NCBI GenBank assembly: GCA_964546585.1
Contig: CAZJKE010000040.1
Span: forward strand, 1-18,848
Length of the DNA: 18,848 nt
DNA from: CAZJKE01 sp964546585
Lineage (GTDB): Bacteria; Planctomycetota; Phycisphaerae; Phycisphaerales; SM1A02
Direction: 5' to 3'
Part shown: positions 7,332 to 14,889 of the stretch, one piece after another
How the letters are laid out: every line of letters begins with the position of its first letter
Numbering within the stretch: the first letter of the stretch is position 1
Translations under genes and position numbers: made by a program
The notes under the pieces: generated by a model
Databases searched by the model: none
What the model was told of the DNA's origin: nothing
Seen by the model: only the letters and a program-made list of their open reading frames with translations

Positions 7332-9878
7332 CTAGATATCCAGATTTTTGACTTCGAGGGCATGGTCTTCGATGTAGCGGCGGCGGTTTTCGACATGCTC
7401 GCCCATGAGCGTGGTGAACAACTCGTCAGCCTCCGAAGCAGCGTCGAGCGTCACCCGCAGCAACGTCCGCTGCTCGGGATCCATCGTCGTGTCCCAGAGT
7501 TCCTCCGGGTTCATCTCGCCAAGACCCTTGAACCGCTTGATGTCGATGCCGCGGCGGCCAATGCTCCGAAGTGATTCGAGTATTTCCGGAATGTTCGGGA
7601 CATCGAGGACTTCCTCCTTGTCCGTCCCCGGCTCCACGACCCAGGCGTATCTCGTTGGCAACATCTCGCCACTGACCGATTCTTGCTGCACGATCGAGTA
7701 ATCCTCGATCGGAATGTCGTACTCGCTGAGCGTCTCGAACATCGCGTCGAGTTCGCGATTCTCGTGCAACTCCCGGAGAGAAGCGATGTGCGCACGATCG
7801 CCGTTCGTCGCCTCCGCCAGATCATCGAGCACGAGATTGTTCTCTTCGATGACGCTCCGAGCCTCCGCTTCCGTCCAACATGCCGCCTCGCTGCCCATCC
7901 ACACAACGCGGAATCTCGGAAGACGGTTCTTGCCCTCCGGATCCTTGTCACGGAGTTTGAGAAGATCAACAAAGTGCGTGCCCCGTCGCTCTGCAACCTG
8001 CACCAGTTCACCAAGACGATGCAGATGTCTCGCCAGCCTCGCCAACTCGTCCCCTTCAATGCGGCGAACTTCCTGCCCATCGTCGTCACGCACAATAAGG
8101 GCGGCAGATGCAATGACCATGTCCATCAACAGGCGGGTCATTTCATCCTCATCGAGCACATAGAAATTCTTCTTGCCACGAGTGACTTGATACAGCGGCG
8201 GTTGTGCAATGAAAACCTTGCCCTGCTTGATGAGTTCGCTCATCTGCCGAAAGAAGAATGTCAAGAGCAGAGTCCTGATGTGCGACCCGTCGACATCCGC
8301 ATCCGTCATGATGATGATGCGGCCATATCGAAGTCTCGCAATGTCGAAATCTTCGCCGATTCCACACTGAAGCGCCTGAATGAGAATCCGAATCTCCTCG
8401 AAGGCGAGCACCTTGTCGATCCGCGCCCGCTCGACATTGAGAATCTTTCCCTTGAGCGGGAGCACAGCCTGCGTGTCGTGATCGCGTCCGCCCTTGGCGG
8501 AACCGCCGGCCGAGTCACCTTCGACAATGAAGATCTCCGACCGGTCCACATCATTCGTGACGCAGTCGGCAAGTTTCTGCGGCATGCCGCCGGACTCCAG
8601 CGCGCCCTTTCGCTTGATCAGTTCACGTGCCTTGCGAGCGGCCTCCCTTGCTTCGGCAGCAAGAATGGCCTTTGTGCAGACCCGACGCGCATCGGTCGGA
8701 TGTTCCTCCAACCATGACTTCAACTGGCTGGCAATCATGGCCTTCATCAGGCCTTCGATCTCCGGATTGAGAAGTTTTTCCTTCGTCTGGTTGTTGAACT
8801 GCGGTTCGATCAACCTGACCGAGATGATGGCCGTCAAACCCTCCCGAAGATCATCACCCGATGGCGTCAAACCCTTGATGAGGTTGTTGCGTTTGGCGTA
8901 CGCATTGATCGTTCGCGTCAGGGCAGTCTTGAACCCGGCCACATGCGTCCCACCATCCGGGTTGACAATGTTGTTGCCGAACGCAACCAACACCTCGCTC
9001 GTCGCGTCGGTGTATTGCATGGCGAGTTCGCAGATCGTGCCGTTCTCATCGTCTTCATGCAACAGTCGAATTGGAGGGCAGATCTCAGACTTACTTCGAT
9101 TCAAATACTCGACATAGTCCACAAGTCCACGATCGCAGTGAAAGAGTTCTTCCTTCGGCTTGCCCTCACTGTCAACCCGCTCATCAATGAGCCGGATAGT
9201 CAATCCCGGGTTGAGAAACGACAGTTCTCGCATGCGATGCTGCAGCGCGTCAAACTGAAATCGCGAGTCCTCGAAGATATTTGGATCAGGCAGGAACGAT
9301 ATTCGCGAGCCCGTGCTGAGCGATGCTCCCTTGTGTTCTGAAATGACATGCAGCGGCTTCGTAACTTCACCGCGTGCAAACCCGATCAACCATGTCTTGT
9401 CCGGCTTGACCACCTCTACATCTGTCCACGCCGACAACGCATTGACACACTTGACCCCGACGCCGTGCAAGCCGCCGGACATCTTGTAGGCGCTGTCATC
9501 AAACTTGCCGCCCGCATGCAACTCGGTCATGATGACTTCGACGGCCGGGCGACCATCAATAGTAGGGTTCTCATGTTTCATCGGGTCCACCGGCATGCCA
9601 CGGCCATCGTCAATCACCGTGCAAGAACCGTCGACACCAAGCCGAACAGTAACAGTCGTCGCAAACCCCGCCATGACTTCGTCAATGGCATTGTCAACAC
9701 ACTCATACACCAGATGATGCAGCGCACTGATACCCGTGCCGCCGACATACATGCCCGGTCGCTTTCGAATGGCATCGAGCCCCTCGAGTACCGAAATCTG
9801 CTCGGCAGAATACGCATCGGCCCCGTCGGAAACGGAGGCGATCGTCGATGCGTCGGGGTCTGGGGGCTTCTTTGGCAT
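7332..9878 (-). CDS. gyrB: DNA gyrase subunit B
   Basis: ATPase/TOPRIM subunit of type II topoisomerase; with GyrA it introduces negative supercoils. The 848-aa protein has a GHKL ATPase domain (RKRPGMYVGGTG, HHLVYECVDNAIDE, DDGRGMPVD, GGLHGVGVKCVNAL), a transducer domain with QFNNQTKEKLLNP, TOPRIM motifs (IFIVEGDSAGGSAKGGRD, the DADVDGSHIRTLLL metal site) and a C-terminal KRFKGLGEMNPEELWDTTM. Between VLDEDEM and KRFKGLGEMN are about 200 residues, compared with a few tens in Bacillus GyrB, so it carries a large TOPRIM insertion at the site of the E. coli insert. ATG 9878 (MPKKPPDPD) is chosen; upstream in-frame codons to 10022 encode unlikely sequence across the promoter region. GyrA is not nearby. 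GyrB rather than ParE is favoured by overall similarity but is not proven. Confidence 0.96.
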   Translation of the reverse strand: MPKKPPDPDASTIASVSDGADAYSAEQISVLEGLDAIRKRPGMYVGGTGISALHHLVYECVDNAIDEVMAGFATTVTVRLGVDGSCTVIDDGRGMPVDPMKHENPTIDGRPAVEVIMTELHAGGKFDDSAYKMSGGLHGVGVKCVNALSAWTDVEVVKPDKTWLIGFARGEVTKPLHVISEHKGASLSTGSRISFLPDPNIFEDSRFQFDALQHRMRELSFLNPGLTIRLIDERVDSEGKPKEELFHCDRGLVDYVEYLNRSKSEICPPIRLLHEDDENGTICELAMQYTDATSEVLVAFGNNIVNPDGGTHVAGFKTALTRTINAYAKRNNLIKGLTPSGDDLREGLTAIISVRLIEPQFNNQTKEKLLNPEIEGLMKAMIASQLKSWLEEHPTDARRVCTKAILAAEAREAARKARELIKRKGALESGGMPQKLADCVTNDVDRSEIFIVEGDSAGGSAKGGRDHDTQAVLPLKGKILNVERARIDKVLAFEEIRILIQALQCGIGEDFDIARLRYGRIIIMTDADVDGSHIRTLLLTFFFRQMSELIKQGKVFIAQPPLYQVTRGKKNFYVLDEDEMTRLLMDMVIASAALIVRDDDGQEVRRIEGDELARLARHLHRLGELVQVAERRGTHFVDLLKLRDKDPEGKNRLPRFRVVWMGSEAACWTEAEARSVIEENNLVLDDLAEATNGDRAHIASLRELHENRELDAMFETLSEYDIPIEDYSIVQQESVSGEMLPTRYAWVVEPGTDKEEVLDVPNIPEILESLRSIGRRGIDIKRFKGLGEMNPEELWDTTMDPEQRTLLRVTLDAASEADELFTTLMGEHVENRRRYIEDHALEVKNLDI

Positions 9879-9917
9879 TCGAAATTCAAGGCCGCAAGGG
9901 ACCCCGCGAAGGGCCCC

Positions 9918-9923
9918 ATTATA
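9918..9923 (-). promoter_or_regulatory. Candidate -10 element of gyrB
   Basis: Read on the minus strand this is a perfect TATAAT, 39 nt before the gyrB ATG, in otherwise GC-rich sequence. No clear TTGACA-like -35 occurs at 16-18 bp spacing. The predicted leader would be about 33 nt and lacks a clear Shine-Dalgarno. Confidence 0.5.
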
Positions 9924-9983
9924 CCCCCGGAAGCGGTCCTCGTACCCCCCTCGATGCCTCTCTGCCCATCGTCCGAACCACCC

Positions 9984-9989
9984 TATACT
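9984..9989 (+). promoter_or_regulatory. Candidate -10 element upstream of the amidase
   Basis: TATACT is 51 nt before the amidase ATG, in the gyrB/amidase divergent gap. It is identical to the hexamer upstream of dnaJ. No good -35 match is visible. Confidence 0.3.
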
Positions 9990-10040
9990 GGAGCCTCGTA
10001 CAGAGTGGCGACGATAGACCACCCGGGTCCCGATTTACAC

Positions 10041-10748
10041 ATGCCGGTTCATCCCCTGCCAGATTCACCGTCAAGCCTGACACGGCGAGGATTCGTCGTT
10101 GCCTCGATGATCTTCCTCGCTGGCTGCGGCACAAGGAAGACAACCACACTGCTTCCCGGCCCTATCTGGGACGACGCTCCCCCCGCGACATTGCCGCCGC
10201 CGGCCGCTCAGGCCGTGCCACAATCCTCCTCATCCATGCGGATCATCTCCCGATCCACCTGGGCCAAGGGAGCACCCGTTCCGGCCAACATGAACAGAAT
10301 GCAGCCGGCGAGGTACATCACGCTGCACCACGATGGCATGACACCGTTTACCGATACGACGTCCGCCGCCACCGCTGCCCGGCTGGAGACCATCCGCACG
10401 GCCCATCGCCGCCGCGACGGAGGACGCTGGGGAGATATCGGGTACCACTACGCGATCGACCCGGCGGGACGAGTCTGGGCCGCAAGGCCGCTGCAATATC
10501 AAGGCGCCCATGTGAAAGGCCGTAATGAAGGAAACATCGGCGTCGTCGTTCTGGGCAACTACGACCGCCAATCGCTGAACCGCGCCCAACAGGCGACGAT
10601 TCAGCGGGCAGTTTCCATGCTGATGGACACCCATTCCGTCCCCGTAACCCGAGTCCACACGCATCGGGAATGGGCACCGACCGCCTGCCCAGGCGAGTCC
10701 ATGCAGCGATTCATGACCTCGATCCGCCGAACCTCGCTTCGAGCATAG
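10041..10748 (+). CDS. N-acetylmuramoyl-L-alanine amidase (amidase_2/PGRP fold), predicted Tat-exported lipoprotein
   Basis: Predicted zinc amidase cleaving the bond between N-acetylmuramic acid and L-alanine in peptidoglycan. The 235-aa protein begins with a short signal: a twin-arginine motif LTRRGFVV (13-20), a hydrophobic stretch, and lipobox LAGC with Cys29. A Pro/Ala-rich linker runs to ~65. The catalytic domain (~90-230) shows ITLHHDGM (zinc His96/97), GDIGYHYAIDPAGRVWAARP, NIGVVVLGNYD, and HTHREWAPTACPGES with His208 and Cys216 as the remaining zinc ligands. The ligand set is therefore intact. ATG 10041 is chosen because it places the signal peptide at the N-terminus; there is no clear ribosome binding site. 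It is the first gene of a plus-strand run and is divergent from gyrB. Substrate and cellular role (remodelling, recycling or defence) cannot be told from sequence. Confidence 0.88.
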   Translation: MPVHPLPDSPSSLTRRGFVVASMIFLAGCGTRKTTTLLPGPIWDDAPPATLPPPAAQAVPQSSSSMRIISRSTWAKGAPVPANMNRMQPARYITLHHDGMTPFTDTTSAATAARLETIRTAHRRRDGGRWGDIGYHYAIDPAGRVWAARPLQYQGAHVKGRNEGNIGVVVLGNYDRQSLNRAQQATIQRAVSMLMDTHSVPVTRVHTHREWAPTACPGESMQRFMTSIRRTSLRA

Positions 10749-10813
10749 TGCCCCCGAGAAAGAAGGCCCCGTTCGCTGGCGGCGGCCAGAATCGCGCATA
10801 TGATTCATGTGTC

Positions 10814-11503
10814 ATGAGCGAATCAGTGACCGTCAATTTCGCACGCCCGTTCCCAATCCTGCCGCTGCCAGACACGCCGCTGCTTCCCCATTCGATGCAG
10901 CCACTTTCGCTGTACGAGTCGCGGTACCGGGACATGATCGACCAGTCACTTGACCGCAACGGCCAAGTTGCAATCGCCACGGTCGAAGGTAACCCCGCCG
11001 CACTGGACGCGCTCGAGTATCCACCACTGCGACCGGTCGTTTGCCTCGGCCAGATCGTCCAACATGAATCAGTTGGCCCAGCGTTGCATGTGCTCGTCTA
11101 CGGGCTCTGCCGCGCCGAGATTGCCGAAACAGAAGAAGTGAACGACGGACAGCGTCTGGCGAAACTCCGCCCCATCGGAGAGGACGAAGATGAGCAGAGC
11201 GACGAGTTCCTGCGAAACGAGTTGCGAGAGTTTCTCGATCGCCCAAATTTGCAACGGTTGGAACGAGCCGAAGTCGTGACGCACTGGATCGACCAGCCCG
11301 AAATCTCCACGCCTGCGCTATTCGAGTTGGTCGGCTGCTCCCTCGTTGATGACGCGGAGTTCCGCTACGACCTCCTCTCCGAGCCGTCGTATCACCAGCG
11401 GATCCGGCGGATATTTGCCGAGTTGCATCATCTCGATGAACTCATCGATCGCGCGGATCGCCAGTCTCAGGAGTCCTGGGGCAAGGGCGTGTCCTGGAAC
11501 TAA
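10814..11503 (+). CDS. Lon N-terminal (substrate-binding) domain protein
   Basis: A 229-aa stand-alone Lon N-terminal domain with no AAA+ or protease domain. The family hallmark is FPILPLPDTPLLPHSMQPL followed by LYESRYRDMIDQSL (residues ~12-48), then IATVEG and beta-strand-rich sequence (PVVCLGQIVQHE, LHVLVYGLCRAEI), and a helical C-terminal half rich in charged residues (~120-229). Such proteins are common in bacteria and are presumed to bind protein substrates or act as adaptors; no reaction is established. ATG 10814 (MSESVTVNFARPF) fits the domain start. There is no Shine-Dalgarno; a TATGAT hexamer (10799-10804) ends 9 nt before the ATG, so a leaderless or near-leaderless mRNA is possible. 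It follows the amidase by 65 bp. Confidence 0.88.
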   Translation: MSESVTVNFARPFPILPLPDTPLLPHSMQPLSLYESRYRDMIDQSLDRNGQVAIATVEGNPAALDALEYPPLRPVVCLGQIVQHESVGPALHVLVYGLCRAEIAETEEVNDGQRLAKLRPIGEDEDEQSDEFLRNELREFLDRPNLQRLERAEVVTHWIDQPEISTPALFELVGCSLVDDAEFRYDLLSEPSYHQRIRRIFAELHHLDELIDRADRQSQESWGKGVSWN

Positions 11504-11516
11504 TTGGCAACTGGGC

Positions 11517-12071
11517 GTGCGTTTCATCTTCGAACATCCCTGGCCTGTCGCGGTTGCGCTTGCCGCAGCAGCGATCATTCTCGGTTGGAGTGGCCTGCGA
11601 GAGGGACTCAGCCGCAGGTTGTACGCCGGGGGCATCGCAGCGGCGCTCGCCGCCGCAGCACTCGCATTGGGGCTGGCGATCGATACGCCGAGCGAGCACG
11701 CACGCCGTGTTACATCCCGATTTATCGCGTCGGCCGTTGCAGGTGACATTCCCTCCGCGACCAGGGAACTGGCGCCCTCCGCAGTCATTCTCGATGACTG
11801 GGAAGGACGGTCATCAACAGACCGCGATGAGATCCAAAGTCGGCTGCAGCACCTTCACCGACAATATGAGATCGGTGCCAACACGGTCATGCGTCTTGAG
11901 CCCATGGAACGCCAGCAGGATGTGCTGGTTGAACTCTCGCTCCTGACCCGGGTTGGTGGCATCGGCACGGTTCCCTCCCGTTGGCGGCTGACGATTGCGG
12001 AGGACGCGGGAGGGGAGTGGAAAATCTTCATCATTGATGCGATTGAGGTGGCCGGGCGATCATTTCGGTAG
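11517..12071 (+). CDS. Membrane-anchored NTF2-like hypothetical protein
   Basis: A 184-aa protein of unknown function. The N-terminus has two Ala/Leu-rich TM segments, about residues 8-24 (PVAVALAAAAIILGW) and 33-51 (AGGIAAALAAAALALGLAI), joined by a short Arg-rich turn. The remainder (~58-184) looks like an NTF2/SnoaL-type alpha+beta domain: a helix with FIASAVAGDIPSATRELAP, a charged helix with RLQHLHRQYEIG, and strands ending VPSRWRLTIAED and EWKIFIIDAIEV. The start is uncertain: GTG 11517 (MRFIFEHPWP) is the first credible start after the Lon-domain stop 13 nt upstream; there is no ribosome binding site. Co-transcription with the Lon-domain gene is likely. NTF2-like is a visual judgement, not a search result. 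Confidence 0.72.
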   Translation: MRFIFEHPWPVAVALAAAAIILGWSGLREGLSRRLYAGGIAAALAAAALALGLAIDTPSEHARRVTSRFIASAVAGDIPSATRELAPSAVILDDWEGRSSTDRDEIQSRLQHLHRQYEIGANTVMRLEPMERQQDVLVELSLLTRVGGIGTVPSRWRLTIAEDAGGEWKIFIIDAIEVAGRSFR

Positions 12072-12101
12072 TCAACACGGTCGGCGGCTCTCCTTTACAA
12101 T
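12072..12101 (+). promoter_or_regulatory. Candidate promoter of ilvE giving a leaderless mRNA
   Basis: TCAACA (12072-12077) and TACAAT (12096-12101) are spaced by 18 bp and occupy most of the 37-bp gap before ilvE. The -10 hexamer ends 7 nt before the ATG at 12109, so the expected transcription start coincides with the start codon. No Shine-Dalgarno is present, in keeping with leaderless translation. Confidence 0.5.
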
Positions 12102-12108
12102 CTCCGGG

Positions 12109-12981
12109 ATGTCGGTTGTTTGGCTCAATGGCGAATTGGTAGACCGCGAGACAGCGTCCGTCAGTGTCTTTGACCACGGTCTTCTGTACGGCGACGGGTG
12201 CTTCGAGGGTATTCGCGTGTACAACGGCCGGGTCTTCAAGTTGCGATCACATCTTGAGAGGATGTATGCCTCGGCCGAGTACATCAGCCTGAAGCCGAAA
12301 TACACAATTGATGAGATCTCCGACGCCGTCCACGAGACGGTCCGCCGCAACGACTGCGGAAACGGCTACATTCGGCTCGTATTCACACGCGGTGTAGGCA
12401 CGCTCGGGCTCAACCCGTTCCTCTGTCCGGAATCGACAGCCTTCGTCATTGCAGAGGACATCACGCTCTACCCGGAGGACATGTACGAGCAGGGGCTGCC
12501 GATCATCGTCGCACACCGCCGAAGAATTCCGATGGACTGCCTCGACCCAGAGATCAAGAGCCTCAACTACCTCAACAACATTCTCGCAAAGGTCGAGTCG
12601 ATCAATGCTGGCGTGCTGGAGGCTCTGATGCTCAACATGGACGGGCATGTCGCTGAATGCACCGGCGACAATATCTTCGTGATCAAGGATGGCCGCATTT
12701 CCACCCCATCGACGGCCGCGGGCATCCTCCACGGCATCACCCGCCAGTTTGTGATGGAAGAAATCGCCCCGGCCCTTGGGTATGAAGTGCAGGAGCGGTT
12801 CTTTGATCTGGCCGAGGTCTTCAATGCCGACGAGTTGTTCTTGACCGGTACGGCGGCCGAGGTCATTGGTGTCAACAGAGTGGACGACACGACCATCGGC
12901 GACGGCAAAGTCGGTCCGATTACTGCTGCATGTGTTGAGGAGTTTCGCAAGCGGACGCGGTCCGATGCACCGGAAGATTGA
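12109..12981 (+). CDS. ilvE: Branched-chain amino acid aminotransferase (class IV PLP)
   Basis: PLP enzyme transferring the amino group between glutamate and the keto acids of leucine, isoleucine and valine. The 290-aa protein matches the short class IV family: VSVFDHGLLYGDGCFEGIRV (19-38), HLERMYASA, the PLP lysine in EIKSLNYLNNILAK (Lys150), GHVAECTGDNIFVI (179-192), AGILHGITRQFV, and DELFLTGTAAEVIGV near the C-terminus. The EIKSLNYLNN form favours a branched-chain aminotransferase over D-amino-acid transaminase or aminodeoxychorismate lyase, though specificity cannot be settled by eye. The ATG at 12109 is at the family's normal start. The last 62 bp overlap the end of mqnC on the other strand. 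Confidence 0.92.
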   Translation: MSVVWLNGELVDRETASVSVFDHGLLYGDGCFEGIRVYNGRVFKLRSHLERMYASAEYISLKPKYTIDEISDAVHETVRRNDCGNGYIRLVFTRGVGTLGLNPFLCPESTAFVIAEDITLYPEDMYEQGLPIIVAHRRRIPMDCLDPEIKSLNYLNNILAKVESINAGVLEALMLNMDGHVAECTGDNIFVIKDGRISTPSTAAGILHGITRQFVMEEIAPALGYEVQERFFDLAEVFNADELFLTGTAAEVIGVNRVDDTTIGDGKVGPITAACVEEFRKRTRSDAPED

Positions 12982-14284
12982 TCGTGGGTGATTCCTCTGC
13001 TCCGTTGTGCAACGCCACAATCTCATAGGAATTGTTCCGCTCAGCCGGCGTAAAGCCTGCGTCGCAGATCATTCGCTGGAGGGTTTGCTCGTCGAGGCAC
13101 CATGTGGTTCCCGCGGCGCTGACCACATTCTCTTCCAACATGATTGACCCAAGATCATTCGCGCCATAACAGAGCGCGACCTGCCCGATTCCCGGCCCCA
13201 TCGTGACCCAACTGGCACCGATCGAGTAGATGTTGTCGAGGAACAGCCGACTGATCGCCTGGGTTCGCAGGTAGGTGTTTGCCCCAGCGAGCCGAACCCG
13301 CCGCCCGAAATCCCCGTGTGTGTCCTTGGTGCCACTGCCGTCGAGTTTCGCAACTACATCGCCGGGAAAGGGACCACCTTCGTCATCCCCTGGCATTGTT
13401 CCCCACTCGGCTACGCGTCCGAGCGGCGAGTTCTCCGATTGGAACGGCCATGAAATAAACGACACATACCGTCCGCCCCCGCTCAAGCCAAAGTCGGAAA
13501 TGCTGCGATCCTGCGCCCGCCGAACGAGATCCATGTGGTGAATCCGATCCGCAACACCTTCGATGTGTCCGAACATCATGGTTGCGCTGGTGTGCATGCC
13601 CAGTTCATGGGCCACACGCATGACGGTGAGCCATGCATCGGCGTCGCATTTTCCAAGACCGATCTTCCGCCGCACGGCTGGTGCGAAAATCTCGCCGCCA
13701 CCGCCGGGGATCGACTGCAGGCCCGCCGCCTGCAACTGCTGCAGGACCCACCGGACACGCGAAGCCAGGTCATCACCCGGTCCACCAAACCAATGCACGA
13801 ACTCGATGATTTCCGGCGGGCTGAACGCGTGAATGTGAACCTGTGGAAACCGATCGCCGATCGCTTCAAGAAGTTCGGTGTACCAGGACAGCGGCAGGTC
13901 GGGGTTCATGCCGCCCTGCATGAGGATCTGCCGTCCGCCTACGTCCACAATGCCCTGCACCTTTGTGAGCAGTTGTTCCGTGGTCAGTGTGTACGCATCG
14001 GATTCGTCGCCGTCACGGCGGAACGCGCAGAAGGTACATTTCGCGGTGCAGACATTGGTGTAGTTGATGTTTCGATCGAGTACATAGGTTCGAATGTGGT
14101 CGCCGTGCATCGCGCGGCATCGCGCATCGGCCCAGCGGCCCAGTTCCGGCAGCGGCATGTCGTTGTACACACGCATCGCCTGCTCGGGCGTCATTCGCAG
14201 TTCGCCACTGGCGATGGCCTCCTGCACCGCAGGATCGAACACATTCGCATCTACAGGTATCTCGACGGGCATTCCGCCCATCAT
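12920..14284 (-). CDS. mqnC: Cyclic dehypoxanthine futalosine synthase (radical SAM)
   Basis: Radical-SAM enzyme of the futalosine route to menaquinone, cyclising dehypoxanthine futalosine. The 454-aa product has NINYTNVCTAKCTFCAFRR with the [4Fe-4S] CxxxCxxC cysteines 79, 83 and 86, then QILMQGGMNPDLPL, HAFSPPEI, GLQSIPGGGGEIF, TSATMMFGHIE, FISWPFQSENSPL and GANDLGSIMLEENVV. The last motif favours MqnC over the related MqnE. It is longer than typical members (~350-400 aa, from memory): about 40 residues (289-332, Gly/Asp-rich) are inserted between SENSPL and AGANTYLR, and residues ~426-454 are an extra tail, partly coded opposite ilvE. The start at 14284 overlaps the fchA stop as ATGA; an alternative ATG at 14272 (MPVEIPVDA) is possible. 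No other mqn gene is in the window. Confidence 0.88.
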   Translation of the reverse strand: MMGGMPVEIPVDANVFDPAVQEAIASGELRMTPEQAMRVYNDMPLPELGRWADARCRAMHGDHIRTYVLDRNINYTNVCTAKCTFCAFRRDGDESDAYTLTTEQLLTKVQGIVDVGGRQILMQGGMNPDLPLSWYTELLEAIGDRFPQVHIHAFSPPEIIEFVHWFGGPGDDLASRVRWVLQQLQAAGLQSIPGGGGEIFAPAVRRKIGLGKCDADAWLTVMRVAHELGMHTSATMMFGHIEGVADRIHHMDLVRRAQDRSISDFGLSGGGRYVSFISWPFQSENSPLGRVAEWGTMPGDDEGGPFPGDVVAKLDGSGTKDTHGDFGRRVRLAGANTYLRTQAISRLFLDNIYSIGASWVTMGPGIGQVALCYGANDLGSIMLEENVVSAAGTTWCLDEQTLQRMICDAGFTPAERNNSYEIVALHNGAEESPTINLPVHRTASACETPQHMQQ

Positions 14285-14889
14285 ACCGGAGGCGTGGACT
14301 CGACTTGCTCTGCAAGTTCGTTGCAGGCGGCGAGGAGTTCCTTCGACTGGGCAGAGAGCGAAGCCCGCTTCGCTTCGCTGCGGAGGTGCGGGAGGTTGGT
14401 GGCGACATTGCATGATGCAGCACGGGCTGCGGCGGCCGCAAGAATCGCTGCGATCACCAGATCGCTCGCCAGCATTCGACTCGTTCGCGGCCGCAGTTCT
14501 GCAATGGCAGTGAGCATTCTCTGGCAGAGTGCCATGGTTCGAAGCGGCGCGTCAATGGCCCCCTCCACCGCACCGTCCCACCCGGCATCGCGCTGTGGAT
14601 CATCGTCCGGCAGTTTCCACAGGGTGTTGAGTCGCTCATAGGCTGCTGCGTCCGCCTCGGCCAGTTCCAACGCCTCATCCGATGCCGCAGTCAAAAATGC
14701 AACCGATCGCTCATTTACTTCGTCGTATTCGGCAAATGCTTGTTTGCCCTGAGTAAACGCAAGCACCATCCGGCCGAGTGATGTTGCGAGCGCCGCGATG
14801 ATGCCGGCCACCGTGCCGCCACCCGGCACAGGCGTTCGCCCGGCAAGATCATCGAGCAGATCCTGCAAAGAACGGGATCGAAGGTTCAT
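14281..14889 (-). CDS. Cyclodeaminase/cyclohydrolase family protein (FTCD C-domain/FchA-like)
   Basis: A 202-aa all-helical stand-alone homologue of the formiminotransferase-cyclodeaminase C-terminal domain, also related to methenyl-tetrahydrofolate cyclohydrolase FchA. Diagnostic is the N-terminal LDDLAGRTPVPGGGTVAGII (~11-30), where the PxPGGG loop lines the folate site, followed by ALATSLGRMVLAFTQGKQ, EADAAAYERLNTLWKLP and long Ala-rich helices ending RAASCNVATNLPHL. The predicted reaction is on 5-formimino- or 5,10-methenyl-tetrahydrofolate, making it a one-carbon enzyme; which of the two is unclear. The ATG shares one base with the pheT stop (TGATG) and its stop overlaps mqnC, so it is the middle gene of a tightly coupled operon. 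The start is secure. Confidence 0.88.
   Translation of the reverse strand: MNLRSRSLQDLLDDLAGRTPVPGGGTVAGIIAALATSLGRMVLAFTQGKQAFAEYDEVNERSVAFLTAASDEALELAEADAAAYERLNTLWKLPDDDPQRDAGWDGAVEGAIDAPLRTMALCQRMLTAIAELRPRTSRMLASDLVIAAILAAAAARAASCNVATNLPHLRSEAKRASLSAQSKELLAACNELAEQVESTPPV

Noticed and set aside
7683..8717. 344-codon plus-strand open frame opposite gyrB
   Set aside because: It lies wholly antisense to conserved GyrB motifs and has no ribosome binding site or family features.
9879..10022. N-terminal extension of GyrB by 48 residues
   Set aside because: The extension crosses the perfect TATAAT and the divergent gap, has Arg/Gly-rich unlikely sequence, and the family starts near MPKKPPD.
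13535..14641. 368-codon plus-strand open frame opposite mqnC and the cyclodeaminase
   Set aside because: It spans two overlapping real genes on the other strand and has shadow-frame composition.
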